A stretch of 64,000 nucleotides of DNA from Antedon mediterranea (lineage: Eukaryota; Echinodermata; Crinoidea; Comatulida; Antedonidae). This document shows, piece after piece, positions 22,801 to 32,168 of this stretch (positions within the stretch are counted from its first letter, which is position 1; each line of letters starts with the position of its first letter). Both the position numbers and the translations under genes were made by a program. Where the stretch lies: contig NC_092680.1 in NCBI RefSeq assembly GCF_964355755.1, positions 9,153,001 to 9,217,000 on the forward strand. The letters run 5' to 3'. The notes beneath the pieces were generated by a model. It had not been told where the DNA came from. It did not search any database and worked only from the letters and a program-made list of their open reading frames with translations.

Positions 22801-25800
22801 CTTAAACATTATAGGCACTAGTCATTATTGAATGTCAAGTTTCGAGTTGTACAGTATATAGCATTAAATATTTAAACTAAATCAAATAATTTCAGTCTCC
22901 AATCAAAATAATATTTTAACTCCTTTGGTAAACAAATGGAAGTAATCAATTAAAGGATAATAAGAATGAGTTAATGCTTAAGTTTTATAATAATACATAG
23001 ATCAACAACATAACAACAGTTGCAATAATAGTACAATAATGACGTCATTAGCAGAATAATTAAAAAATCATTTATGTAAATAATGATATCCACCATCATC
23101 TTTAATAAAGATAACAGTTTTCCTTCAGGGTTTAATCTTTTTACCTCTAAGTCATACATTGTGTTTTGTTCTAGTTGTCGAATAATTTTGGTTGAAACGC
23201 GTTCACTGCTTTCTATTTTAATCTGAAAATGTAAATGGAACAGGATATTGTTAAGAACATCGTTTTTTAACTGTAGTATCAACGGTGGAAAATATATCGA
23301 GTCAAAAGTTGTTTACCAAATTCTTCATAAATGTTATGTCTGTTTGTTACGCCCAAGGCAACCATAACGACCAATATCAGGCCCGTAGCCAGGGGGAATT
23401 TATGGTTAGGAAGACCCTCCTCCCCCCTATACAGTGAACACCCATCCCCGACATGCCCAATACCTCACCCTCATATCTGAAAATCCTCCAAATACGTGCC
23501 CAAACCCCCATCCCCCGCCCTTGACAGATCCTGGTTACGGCTCTGAATGTCCATGCCCATGATTACTTAAGCAACAGTTACCAAAACGTGCTAATAAAAT
23601 CAACATATTAAGACCCAAATCAGTTAAAAACCGTTATACATCGATACCATATTCCTTGATATTTAAATCTTAGAATTGTTTAATAATGATTTTTTATGTT
23701 GCAATATCATCAGAGTATAGACGATGCCTTTTACCATTAAAGACAAAACCGACGGGATATTGCGTGAGGCGGCCAACATCTCGACCCGGGCCTAACCCTA
23801 AGTATTTGAGCCAATACTACATTCTAATTTTATATAATATTTTTCTGTGTTGTTTTACTTCTTTTGTGTCATTAATCTGTTTCCGATCCACTTTCGATTC
23901 ATTGTCATCGTTCAAATATCCACGTGGTGCGGTTCGTATGGAGATAGTTTGTGTGTTTGTTCCAAGTGGCCTTAACCACGATATGAATATCTCGCTTTCC
24001 TTTCCTGTGACCACGCTAGAAACATGGACATCTGCTGGGGCGCTTGGATATTGTGGATCTAGAAATGTAGATGTTGAATTTGTATATTTTTAAAATAATA
24101 ATTGATGGCATTATTTTACCAAAAGTGTCACAATTTGTATGCTTTTCTTTACAAGGCCTATGCCCATCAAAGACTTTTTTTATTATATTTTGAAAGTATA
24201 TATTGTATTATTACTGAAAAAGATTGCTTGAAGATTTCATGTTAAACGTTTACAGAACAGTACAAAATGTTATTAGTTTAATTAATGTAGGTGACTGTCG
24301 CCATTTTAATGACAACAATTGAAATGCTTGACCCCTTCTAGATCGAATTGTAGAATAGAACCAGCTAATATCAATACCTTTTTGTTATGTAAAGACATTT
24401 TTAGAAATGATCAAACAGCATTTGGATTGAGTGGTGATGATAGACCAATCGCTAAAAACAAACTACTACTCATTTAATTTACCTAACGTGGAACAATATT
24501 CGTAGTCGTTTGTCTCTCGGTAGCAATCTAAAAATAAATAATAAAGCTGATTAAAATGTAATTATTACATAAACGAAGTTGAATTGCCTGCATACAATAA
24601 TATAGAGTATGCCATTTGGATGATAAAACTTTCTTATGTTGGTCCGTGTGTAACAAGCAATTTATGTACGTTAAAGAATGCAGTTTTTCACATTCAAAAA
24701 ATGAGTTTGTTTCCAACTTCGACGCATGTACATTGTAATAACTATGCACTGTGATATTTTGTACTCAACATCGGGAAACAATCGATCCATAATAACTAAT
24801 ATTAATTGATCAATCACTGTAATGTATATCACCAACTTACCTAAATACCGGCGAAATACTCTCCACTCTTGCTCTTAATCAACATACCCATGCCTAATTA
24901 TCTGTTACGCCTTGGCTTATTACATTTCTGTTTCCGTACTTTCGAGTATTTATTAAACTATATATAACAGTAAACTTAGCTATAGACTTAGTTGTGTAGT
25001 CATGGAGGGTTTTATACCTTCATGCTATACTACAACACAACACGAGTTTTACCTACCTACGCCTGTAGAATATAATTGAGTACCATCTTTAAGCATCTTA
25101 ACATGTTTTTCTTTGTTAGCAAGCCTAATCTAAAAATAAAATATTGTATATGTTATGTAATTTATAATATTCATCCAACAGAAACAGTTATTAAAGCGCG
25201 TATATAAACATTGATATTATGTATATGTTTCTTCTTGCAATGATTGATGATATAGACATTTACAAATATAAAACAACTGTTTTTGTAGAATACATCTGTA
25301 AAGTGTATTAGCCTAAACAAATGTACAACTTCTAATTCATAAAAAAAACTTACCTGAAATTCATAATGATAATTATATTCTAATGGAGTTAATATTATAC
25401 TTTCATTCCCCTGAAATGAATAAGGAACTAGTTAGAATTCATACACTTTTGATCAATTTATATGAATTTACATATACTTAGTTAGCAGTTATACGTGCAA
25501 TGGACGGGCACTACGATAAATTAAGTGCATGTTCTAGAAATAGATATGTGTATATGGCACGTCATTGTGAGAGCCTTACCCCGAGGAAATATAATCCCGC
25601 ACCATCATGAATAAGTCTAGAAATTTATATATCACAATTTCTATTATTTATTCATTTAAGACTATACCTATCTATTTTTTGAAGAAATTGACATCGGCGT
25701 CTGCCATTGCAAGTTTCTTACTGAGTTCTTCAACATGTCTACATTCTTGATTATAGTCCAGTTCCCTTTGTATTTTCGTGTGCAGATCATGGGGGAAAAT

Positions 25801-28561
25801 GTAACATTGTGTTTAATGAATATTTAAAGCATGCTGGTTATAAAAACCCATGTTGTCAAATTTCTAAAATTTTCTGGAAGTAGGATTTTTGACATTTTTT
25901 ACCTTTGAACTACATGTCATATAACTCTGTAACTAACAGTTGAACACACTTTAAATAGAGCTCTGAAATTAATCTAAAGGTATATGTTTCTATTCAGTCT
26001 AATAAGAACTTTTCCAAGAAAATGACCCCTATTGACCTGTACTGGTAGTACATATTCCTATATCGTAAAAGGTTTTTTGAAAATTTTATTTAAATTGTTG
26101 TTAAATTGTTAAACATTTTATTTGTTGTTATATGTTGTAAAATAACAAAATTTTATAAAAATATAGGCCTAAATGAATCCTATTTATGATCACTAACTTT
26201 GTTTGTTACAGAAATAAAATATATATTTGCTGATTTTAAGCACTTAACGTGAATTTATCTGAATTATGCGTATTTAATATATAAAATTTTATTTTTTAAA
26301 TATAAACGAAATTTATCTATCGAATAAGATAATTTTCAAATTATTTAAGGCTAAAACTTAGATACAGGAAAAAGTGTAATTTTACTTATGTGAACTCAAT
26401 CTTAATTTTTTTCTAAAAAAAATACCACATTTTTATGTTGTTTCATAAACTGAGCTGGTTATAACTTTTGTTTAAAGATGGTTCACAGTAACCTGTAATT
26501 TACATACCACTAGAAATTTGACAACATGGGGTTTTTATAACCAGCATGCTTCAAATATTCATAAAACACAATGTTTACACTTTCCCCATGATCTGCACAC
26601 TAAGGTACATAGGGACTGGACTATCAGTGTCTGTACTAGTCAGACGCAGAGTGACGTCATTAACTAGGCTACCAAACTTTCGAACACAAATGAAAACGAG
26701 CAGCAAGAATGTAGACGTTTGAAATCTGGTTTGATAAACAGCCTTAGTTTTATTAACTAACTTGACTAAATGAATGAACCAGGCTTGGACATATGCGGTA
26801 ATCATTGAAAGAAATTTAAAACACTTAATTACAACATAGAGATCAGATTCAGTTAATTCACACTTTGGACGTTCTTTTGGAGCTTCGATATTGTAATCCA
26901 CAACGTATCCGTCAAAATCTATAAAAAAAAATTAATAAAAATAAAGTGGTAAGTTTATATATTATATAATGCTGATACCCAAAAGGAAACCTTTTTTTTT
27001 TGTATTTGCAAGAGATTTGTGTCAACAAGAAAACATCTTTAACGATAGTGTGTTACGGCGCTGACTCTTTTTTTTTCAATTCTGTAATTACAGACACAAC
27101 TCTATTTATTTATTTCAACAATATTTTACGAGGGTGGTCCATCCAGCCGAAGCTGATCAACTAAGATGATATCAAATAATCATTTTATAAAAACAATAAA
27201 ATTAAATGAATTTTAGTTACTGCAAATAATATATGTTTCAATATATTGAATTCGTATTTTGATGTTTTCAGGTTTCATAAGGCGCGCCTAAAACATGTGT
27301 GTAAAATCTGGACAGCATTAAGCCAAACAATTGCAGCCAAATCGGGTTTTGTGTCTCAGACAAAAATTCGATCATGGTCGATACACGGATGTCCATATAG
27401 ATTCGAACACTTATCGCTGTCATACTATACCCTTTGCTTTCGATCCCCGTTTTTGATATCTTGTCTATGGATTTTGTCGGGTAAAAAAGGTTAAACTCCA
27501 AGGAGGCTATCCAGTAAGGGTGTCTGACCAAGCTCTTAAATTCTTAAACAACGTTTACTGTGGACGAAAGGAACATTCTAAAATAATTAAATTTAACATA
27601 CCAATGTCAAAATCCGGTTTTTGCCATGACAGAAAAGCTCCGAGTGTATAGCTAATACCTCCATTGATTCCATCATTTCTAACTTCAACAATATAATCCA
27701 AGATGACTGTTGTTTTGTTAGGCCCTAGTTCAAATACTGCGACAGAAAGCTTGATTAAGTTTTCTTATATAGACTATGGCTTAGTAAACTTTATCAAACT
27801 TTTATTTGCAACTGCAAATTTCTTGTAGTACTAACTAGTAGAAGTGCTTAATACTAACTATAGGAAACTTTAGTTTGTAAGTTCCAAATTTGGCAAGATT
27901 TTCCAGCCGTTCACAAATAAATCTAGTTGGCAAGTTCTTGACAAATTAGTTTTCTGAGGTTTTTTAACTCAACAAATTAAATAGCAGTCTTTAGTCAGTG
28001 TACAGGATAAATTGCTACTGTTTCTTAATTTCTAAGTTTGCAAACCTCAGTTTGTCAAGAAAGTGCATGTCTTACTTATGAAAAGTATTCGTCATCTTAC
28101 CAAGGGTTGGCAAATCAATCTTTCTCCAGTTTGAAAACCTCAGTTTGTCAAGAAAGTGCATGGCTTACTTATGAAAAGTATTCGTCATCTTACCAAGGGT
28201 TGGCAAATCAATCTTTCTCCAGTTTGCAAACTAAAGTTCTTGATACACTAGGCAGTGCATCGTTTGGACAAACTTTGCCTAACATTTCAAAAGTCAATAG
28301 CATTGTTTGTAGTCATGTACCTAAGAGGAACAGCAGCATATACTCTAGAAGAGGACTATGTCCAAGTAGCATCACAGATTCCGGAGTTTGCGAAAGAAAC
28401 GTTTAGGGAAGTTTGCTGTGCAGAGATGTACCACATTACAATATACTAGTTGAAATGTAATATTAATTGAAAAAATGCTTACATAACCAGTCAATATCGC
28501 ATTTAGGAGACACTACGGTGCATGTTAATATGATCCACACAAATGGCCTTGCAGAGTCCAT
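13711..28561 (-). CDS. FN3-type receptor tyrosine kinase, copy A (17 exons, 671 residues predicted)
   Basis: The gene model joins 28,483-28,561, 27,602-27,724, 26,833-26,918, 25,354-25,410, 25,057-25,129, 24,841-24,873 (alternative acceptor), 24,483-24,527, 23,859-24,058, 23,145-23,222, 22,495-22,585, 18,746-18,928, 16,967-17,140, 16,250-16,428, 15,513-15,596, 14,985-15,199, 14,527-14,664 and 13,711-13,888. Exon lengths sum to 2,016 bp, and all phases agree. Domains: signal peptide (1-20), first FN3-type domain (about 27-140), two-Cys linker (152-165), second FN3-type region (166-289), membrane helix (299-318), RRKR stop-transfer, kinase (about 365-645). Kinase landmarks: GSGQFG (377-382), VAVK Lys404, alpha-C Glu421, Thr451 gatekeeper, HGD (505-507), AARN (509-512), DFG (525-527), activation-loop Tyr533 and Tyr537, DVWSFG (566-571), RPTF (628-631). 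The catalytic loop is HGDLAARN rather than HRDLAARN. It should be a plasma-membrane receptor that phosphorylates tyrosines on ligand binding. Kinase details resemble the FGFR/RET/Tie branch, but I cannot assign a family. Confidence 0.85.
14527..14664 (-). CDS. RTK copy A exon 16: alpha-F and G helices
   Basis: 138 bp encoding [19 protein letters not shown], then [10 protein letters not shown]. These are standard RTK C-lobe motifs. The donor is GTAATT. Confidence 0.9.
14745..14853. repeat. Short degenerate tandem repeat in a kinase intron
   Basis: About four copies of a 25-35-bp unit resembling TTTTATTGAATTTGAATAAG. Length and sequence vary between copies. No coding role is evident. Confidence 0.75.
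14985..15199 (-). CDS. RTK copy A exon 15: catalytic loop (HGD), DFG and activation loop
   Basis: 215 bp encoding [31 protein letters not shown] and [11 protein letters not shown]. The HRD arginine is Gly. The usual APE motif reads SLE with the Glu kept. Tyr533 and Tyr537 lie in the activation loop. The donor is a consensus GTAAGT. Confidence 0.9.
15513..15596 (-). CDS. RTK copy A exon 14: kinase insert and alpha-E start
   Basis: 84 bp (28 codons) encoding [18 protein letters not shown] then [10 protein letters not shown]. The insert between alpha-D and alpha-E is short, unlike the long inserts of the PDGFR and VEGFR families. Confidence 0.87.
16250..16428 (-). CDS. RTK copy A exon 13: alpha-C helix, gatekeeper and hinge
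   Basis: 179 bp encoding [20 protein letters not shown] and [17 protein letters not shown]. It contains the alpha-C Glu, the N-I-L core and a Thr gatekeeper, which usually permits a spacious ATP pocket. Confidence 0.9.
16967..17140 (-). CDS. RTK copy A exon 12: kinase glycine loop and VAVK lysine
   Basis: 174 bp encoding [18 protein letters not shown] and VQVAVKCLK, the ATP-binding half of the N-lobe. The acceptor is TACTCAG and the donor is GTAAG. Confidence 0.9.
17141..18745 (-). other. RTK copy A intron 11, no feature recognised
   Basis: About 1.6 kb of A+T-rich intron between the membrane and N-lobe exons. I see no conserved exon, hairpin or tandem repeat in it. Other kinase introns (13,889-14,526; 15,597-16,249; 16,429-16,966) are likewise plain. 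Confidence 0.7.
18746..18928 (-). CDS. RTK copy A exon 11: transmembrane helix and juxtamembrane segment
   Basis: 183 bp encoding a Ser/Thr-rich stalk, the helix [18 protein letters not shown], and then the basic stop-transfer VRRKRLRS. The acceptor is TTTAAAG next to an (AT)n run. The donor is GTAAGT. Confidence 0.88.
18942..18960. repeat. (AT)n microsatellite next to the membrane exon
   Basis: About nine AT repeats directly before the acceptor side of the membrane-spanning exon in copy A. It lies near the left limit of the block shared with copy B. Confidence 0.9.
19227..21940. mobile_element. Copy-A-specific insertion: array of related unclassified repeat units, 2.7 kb
   Basis: The block is absent from copy B near 2,450. 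It starts CTAGCAATTATACCAGCCCC, and the same start recurs at 20,525. The internal segment CCGGTACAATTGCGATCATT (or close variants) followed by TATGTATGGTTACG and TATAACGAACAAAC recurs near 19,760, 20,260, 20,400 and 21,170. One unit ends AAAGTCTCCCACTTATAATA at about 20,500-20,520. There are no long open frames. This looks like a cluster of short interspersed repeats inserted head to tail or nested. Confidence 0.7.
22495..22585 (-). CDS. RTK copy A exon 10: end of second FN3-type region
   Basis: 91 bp encoding [16 protein letters not shown] and a juxtamembrane sequence ending SPTEIP. It ends in phase 1 with donor GTAGGC. The next exon (18,928) supplies GT and completes a Gly codon, so the two splice directly across a 3.6-kb intron. 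Confidence 0.85.
23145..23222 (-). CDS. RTK copy A exon 9: second FN3-type region
   Basis: 78 bp, phase 0 at both ends, with [10 protein letters not shown] at the end. The protein is identical to copy B. Confidence 0.85.
23340..23560. repeat. Repeat fragment in copy A with GGCCCGTAGCCAGG / CCTGGTTACGGCTC ends
   Basis: The sequence contains GGCCCGTAGCCAGGGGGAAT at one side and GATCCTGGTTACGGCTCTGA at the other, which are imperfect inverted copies. The interior is C-rich on this strand and unlike its surroundings. It is not seen in copy B at 3,880-3,960. Confidence 0.55.
23859..24058 (-). CDS. RTK copy A exon 8: second FN3-type region, first half
   Basis: 200 bp starting [13 protein letters not shown] and containing [13 protein letters not shown]. 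It carries five more codons than copy B, spread over two in-frame indels. The donor is GTAAAA. Confidence 0.82.
24483..24527 (-). CDS. RTK copy A exon 7: two-cysteine linker
   Basis: 45 bp encoding [15 protein letters not shown]. The protein is identical to copy B. Confidence 0.82.
   Translation of the reverse strand: MATERQTTTNIVPR
24841..24893 (-). CDS. RTK copy A exon 6: frameshifted unless an internal acceptor is used
   Basis: The acceptor homologous to copy B (TTAG before 24,893) gives a 53-bp exon, 4 bp shorter than the 57 bp in copy B. This puts an in-frame TAA before the exon end in the frame that joins exon 7. An internal AG (GATTAAG, exon from 24,873) gives a 33-bp exon that restores the phase and encodes [10 protein letters not shown]. 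The gene model uses the 33-bp form. The polypyrimidine context of this acceptor is poor. Confidence 0.5.
25057..25129 (-). CDS. RTK copy A exon 5: end of first FN3 domain
   Basis: 73 bp encoding [19 protein letters not shown] and then YSTGV, ending in phase 1. The donor is GTAGGT. Confidence 0.8.
25354..25410 (-). CDS. RTK copy A exon 4: FN3 strand
   Basis: 57 bp encoding [19 protein letters not shown], phase 0 at both ends, donor GTAAGT. It differs from copy B only in the last residue. The intron before it carries a large inverted-repeat insertion. Confidence 0.83.
25748..26631. mobile_element. Large inverted-repeat insertion in copy A intron 3
   Basis: Arms of about 125 bp at 25,748-25,873 and 26,506-26,631 are inverted copies. 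Both contain GTGTGCAGATCATGGGG and GCATGCTGGTTATAAAAACC on the matching strand. The equivalent copy-B intron is only 109 bp and lacks the block, while the copy-A intron is 1,422 bp. No transposase is encoded, so this is a non-autonomous fold-back type element. Confidence 0.8.
26833..26918 (-). CDS. RTK copy A exon 3: first FN3 domain, middle strands
   Basis: 86 bp encoding [13 protein letters not shown] then [10 protein letters not shown]. The donor is GTAATT, weaker than GTAAGT in copy B. Compared with copy B, most base changes alter the amino acid and one codon (Pro) is added. Confidence 0.8.
27065..27495. mobile_element. Copy-A-specific insertion in intron 2, unclassified
   Basis: The copy-B intron is 238 bp, with GCGCTGACAACTC and CATCCAGTAAGGG close together. 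In copy A about 430 bp separates the corresponding sequences. It holds a 264-bp open frame on the minus strand with no recognisable motif. Confidence 0.5.
27602..27724 (-). CDS. RTK copy A exon 2: first FN3 domain, N-terminal half
   Basis: 123 bp after acceptor GAACTAG, encoding [14 protein letters not shown] and [11 protein letters not shown]. The intron just upstream is about 1.3 kb shorter than in copy B because a repeat-rich segment is missing. Confidence 0.82.
28483..28561 (-). CDS. RTK copy A exon 1: start codon and signal peptide
   Basis: The ATG is at 28,561. MDSARPF is followed by a hydrophobic core, [10 protein letters not shown], and then a likely cleavage region near SPKC. The donor is GTAAGC. 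Same length as in copy B. Confidence 0.85.
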
Positions 28562-29140
28562 CGTATTTGACTGCTATAAACAAAATAACAGTATTTGGGC
28601 TTTAAAACATTTTTTATTAAAAACAGTGATACAATTAGAATTGGTGACACATCAAAGAGAAATCGAGCGCGTATAATAAAAAAATACTAAGTTACGTCAA
28701 CTCATGGCCAGCGCACAAGCATTGACATAACCGGCGCATTTACCTTAGTGTCATAGAGTACGGTATGCAATAACAATGTGAATTGTAAAATAGTTTTAGT
28801 AAAATTCCCCTTTTATTAGCTCGGACAGGCCTATCTAGTCAATATATATTCAAAATCGGTATCACAAACGAACGAATGCGTTATTATTTGCTGTAACGCC
28901 ATGAACGACATTTGTTGGTACTTTATATAGAGTTAAGAACGTTTTCTAAACAACTTGCATTAGTTTTTCTATTCTGTTTGAGTAAAAGTATAAATCAATT
29001 GAATATCACTTAAGTGTCACTAGGCATCACTGGCACTTTGTGATTGTGGTAAGAACCCTTTCTCTCTCCATCCTCTTCATTATAAATTATTTAAACAGAT
29101 TATCGTTGGAATAAAGCAGATTTGTTTGCTTTCATTTCAG

Positions 29141-29167
29141 TCTCTTCACAATCGTAAGAGACTCGCG
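29141..29167 (+). ncRNA. Possible microexon of a divergent plus-strand transcript (copy A)
   Basis: Counterpart of the 8,613-8,639 segment with the same acceptor (TTTCATTTCAG) and donor (GTAAGTTG) and one internal base change. The flanking plus-strand donor is at 29,049 and the next acceptor ends at 29,873. Function unknown. Confidence 0.25.
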
Positions 29168-30896
29168 GTAAGTTGTTATTAAAAGGTTACCTATAAATAT
29201 TCCTAAGAGTAACATTAACATTTTGTAATATTTAAAAGGGTCAATAAACAAAATGAGGACATTCTTGATAACCAACTCCATTTTACTGTTATAAGATATA
29301 ACAGACTGTTATTAAACCTTAATTATAATTCATAGTATACACATAAGTCTATGCATAAATTACAGGTTCACATGGAGTAATAAATATTGTTGATAATGTT
29401 GTGGGGGAGGGGAGAATCTAGGTGTGGAAATTAAGTAATGCGATAATCATGGGAATGCTGCAGCGGCTATAGTGATCATTTGGCCTATAACATGAATTTT
29501 ATATGTCATAAACCTCATACAAGTTTAGGATGATGGTATGATAATGATTACCTTTGGTTTAAAAATTACAATTATTATACACGTCATTAATATATTATCG
29601 TAGTCATTGCTTTTGCAATATTATACTTCCAATAATAATTTTCTGCAATGGGTCATAATAATGAATTGTTCTCTTGAGACGCGGTACTTAATATAAGTAA
29701 GATGCACTATCTTAATTTCGGTATTAGAAGCATATGCATTTTACAGAATAATTAACACTAGAAGGGATGTACCTCATTAGCGAAAAGCAAAATACCGATT
29801 GCAAAATTGGATGTCATGTAACTGTACTAAGTAAGTATTGTAAATTATTAATTTATTTATTCATTAATTTCAGATTAGAAGGAAAAGAAACAATCACACG
29901 TAGGCTATAGTTCTACCAGGGAAGAGTTATCTTCCCTGGTTCTACTAAATCCGCGAAGGGCATAGGAGTGGCGGAAATAATCCTTTAATCTCCTAAAATG
30001 ATACCTCAGAAGTCGTTACACTTTTCTGCATGTACCAAACTTCACTTGTTAGGTCCACTGTTGATTAGTCTAGAATCATTAGGCCTATACGTATAGTTAC
30101 GAATTAATAATTAGGTATACAGTAGCAATATGAAATTCTCATCATACTATAATTGCAACTGACATGTTGGGGAGGGGGGGGGGAGAGATATGCCGTTCAA
30201 AACAATTCTTCCATGACATACAACTATCGAGTAAGATGAACGTGAGACATGGAATGAAACACTAAACTATATATACACCTTGCCTTATCTAGAGATACAC
30301 TTAAACTGAGCTTGATTTACCCATGGATTAATATTATTCCATGCTTTACTCAGTACTAACAACATGAATTCCATAATTAAGATTACTATTGATATAGGCC
30401 TACTACCGTACTTATGTGTTGAGAGGTGAATACTCCTAGTTGAACCGGTGAAAATCTTCCATCCACACCCTCTATCCTGATTCTGTCGTAATATTAAATT
30501 GCTAGAGGTCAACTATTTATTACTTTTACTATAAAATGCCCAGTTGGCCCGTGAATGAAAACAAACGTCGATGCTGGTGGAAACTGGTGCTACTATATTA
30601 TTAGGCTATTGCTGAATTTAGATGAAAACCTGGTGTAAATCCATTACGTTAATATTATATTCTCAATGTAATGTTAATTTTATTTTTAAGTATATAAAGT
30701 GTTTTTTAACAATTCCGTAAATGGCAGTAAGTTGAATAAAACATGTTAGTGTTATATATTATACATATTTGACAACAAAATTTGAAGAAGGCACAATTAG
30801 GGCATATTACTTAACTAAGAATATGCGAACAATCTTTACAACTTTAGGAGTCTCCACCCCCAGCAGTAACAAGGCCATATGGCTGCAGTCGCGTGC

Positions 30897-31003
30897 TCAA
30901 ATTTGAGTTAGTGTTTACCGACCGACCAACCGAACGACTATCCGACCGACCGACCATCCGACCGATATAGTGAGCTGCAGAGTCGCGTTGCACGCACGCG
31001 ACT
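30897..31003. mobile_element. Short MITE with AGTCGCGTGC ends (copy A)
   Basis: Orthologous to 10,675-10,771. It has more CCGACCGACC repeats than copy B, consistent with slippage after the duplication. Confidence 0.75.
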
Positions 31004-31635
31004 AAATAAAAACCAAAAACAATTAAAAAAATGACGTTTATAAAAAGGTTTGGAAAATACTATTGGAACGGTCTGAAAACGAATATAGTAATAGACTCAC
31101 TAAAGATAGTTATTATTCTTAGTAATTAGTAATCAAAGATGAAAGGAATGCAATGATGTAGGCCTATAAAATGAAATAGGCCAATAAATACAGTGCATCA
31201 TGAAGGTGTGTTCAAGCATCACTCACTTTCTTGTTAATTAAAATCAAATTTACATTAAAAAAATACCTAAATAATGTATTAAAACAAAATTTGAAATGTT
31301 AAATCTACTTACAATCTATGATTCGTTAGGTAAGCTGCGATTTATAGGCCTAGTAGTACTGCGAACATGAAAGAAGTAGTGATGCAGAATTTGGACGTAT
31401 GACACCTGTTTGATAGTAGGTCTGCTTATCTCTGGTTTTGGGTATCGTATTGGTCATCGAACATAATCAACCACCACATTCACCAGGAACAAACTTGATT
31501 ACATCACTGAACAGGAAATGACCAATCAACACAAAGGTTGATCCACGATTTTGATTGAAGTAACGTCACGGGTGAAATTACACTCTTCCCTGGTATAATT
31601 CTTCAGTAGATCATCAAGCAGTGGTGGCGCTATTA

Positions 31636-31968
31636 TGCTTGGTTCTCACTAGAGACGCAACACAACGACGTAACGCAATGTAATGCTTGGTTCCCACTAG
31701 CGACGCAACACAAGGACGTAACGCAACGCAAGTGAATTGACCAATCACAAGCGATGGCTTATTCGCTTGTGATTGCTAACTGTCTATAACTTCGCTTGTC
31801 ATTGATTAAAACGCTTGCGTTGCGTTTACGTCCTTGCGTTGCGTTCTAGTGGGAACCAAGCTTAAGGGATTTGACCAATCACAAGCGATGGATTTATTCG
31901 ACTGTCAACTGGTCAACTCGTTTGCGTTGCGTCTACGTCCTTGCGTTGGTCCTAGTGGGAACCAAGCT
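31636..31968. mobile_element. 333-bp MITE with TTA target duplication (PIF/Harbinger-like)
   Basis: Inverted ends GCTTGGTTCCCACTAG-like (left copy GCTTGGTTCTCACTAG), followed by GACGCAACACAA-type sequence. It is flanked by TTA on both sides. Copy B at 11,634 shows the single TTA with continuous flanks (GCGCTATTAAGTGA), which is the empty site. The terminal sequence occurs twice at the left end (31,636 and 31,682). A relative lies at about 43,780. Confidence 0.85.
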
Positions 31969-32168
31969 TTAGTGATTCACTCCGTCGGTCAACAACTTGT
32001 GTAATTGAACAATTTTGTTGGAGATAAAAACATTAAGTTCGTGTTCATTGTACCTTTGATATCTAGTAACAAATATAATTATGTATAGCATGGAAAATCG
32101 TCCTAGGACGCAACGAAGGACAACGTACAAGAAATCCGCGAGGATCGATGTTTTATCTTATCTCGTAT

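Larger units (their letters stand above)
28562..31313 (-). promoter_or_regulatory. Upstream region of RTK copy A with a possible 5' UTR intron
   Basis: Same arrangement as in copy B: a possible acceptor TTTATAGCAG just before the ATG, and a donor GTAAGTAG after 31,313. It contains the plus-strand microexon candidate and a short AGTCGCGTGC-ended MITE. Compared with copy B it lacks about 350 bp near 29,325. Confidence 0.3.

Noticed and set aside
27246-27531. Overlapping open frames on both strands in the copy-A intron 2 insertion
   Set aside because: No recognisable domain and no splice continuity with the receptor exons. Probably chance frames in a repeat fragment.
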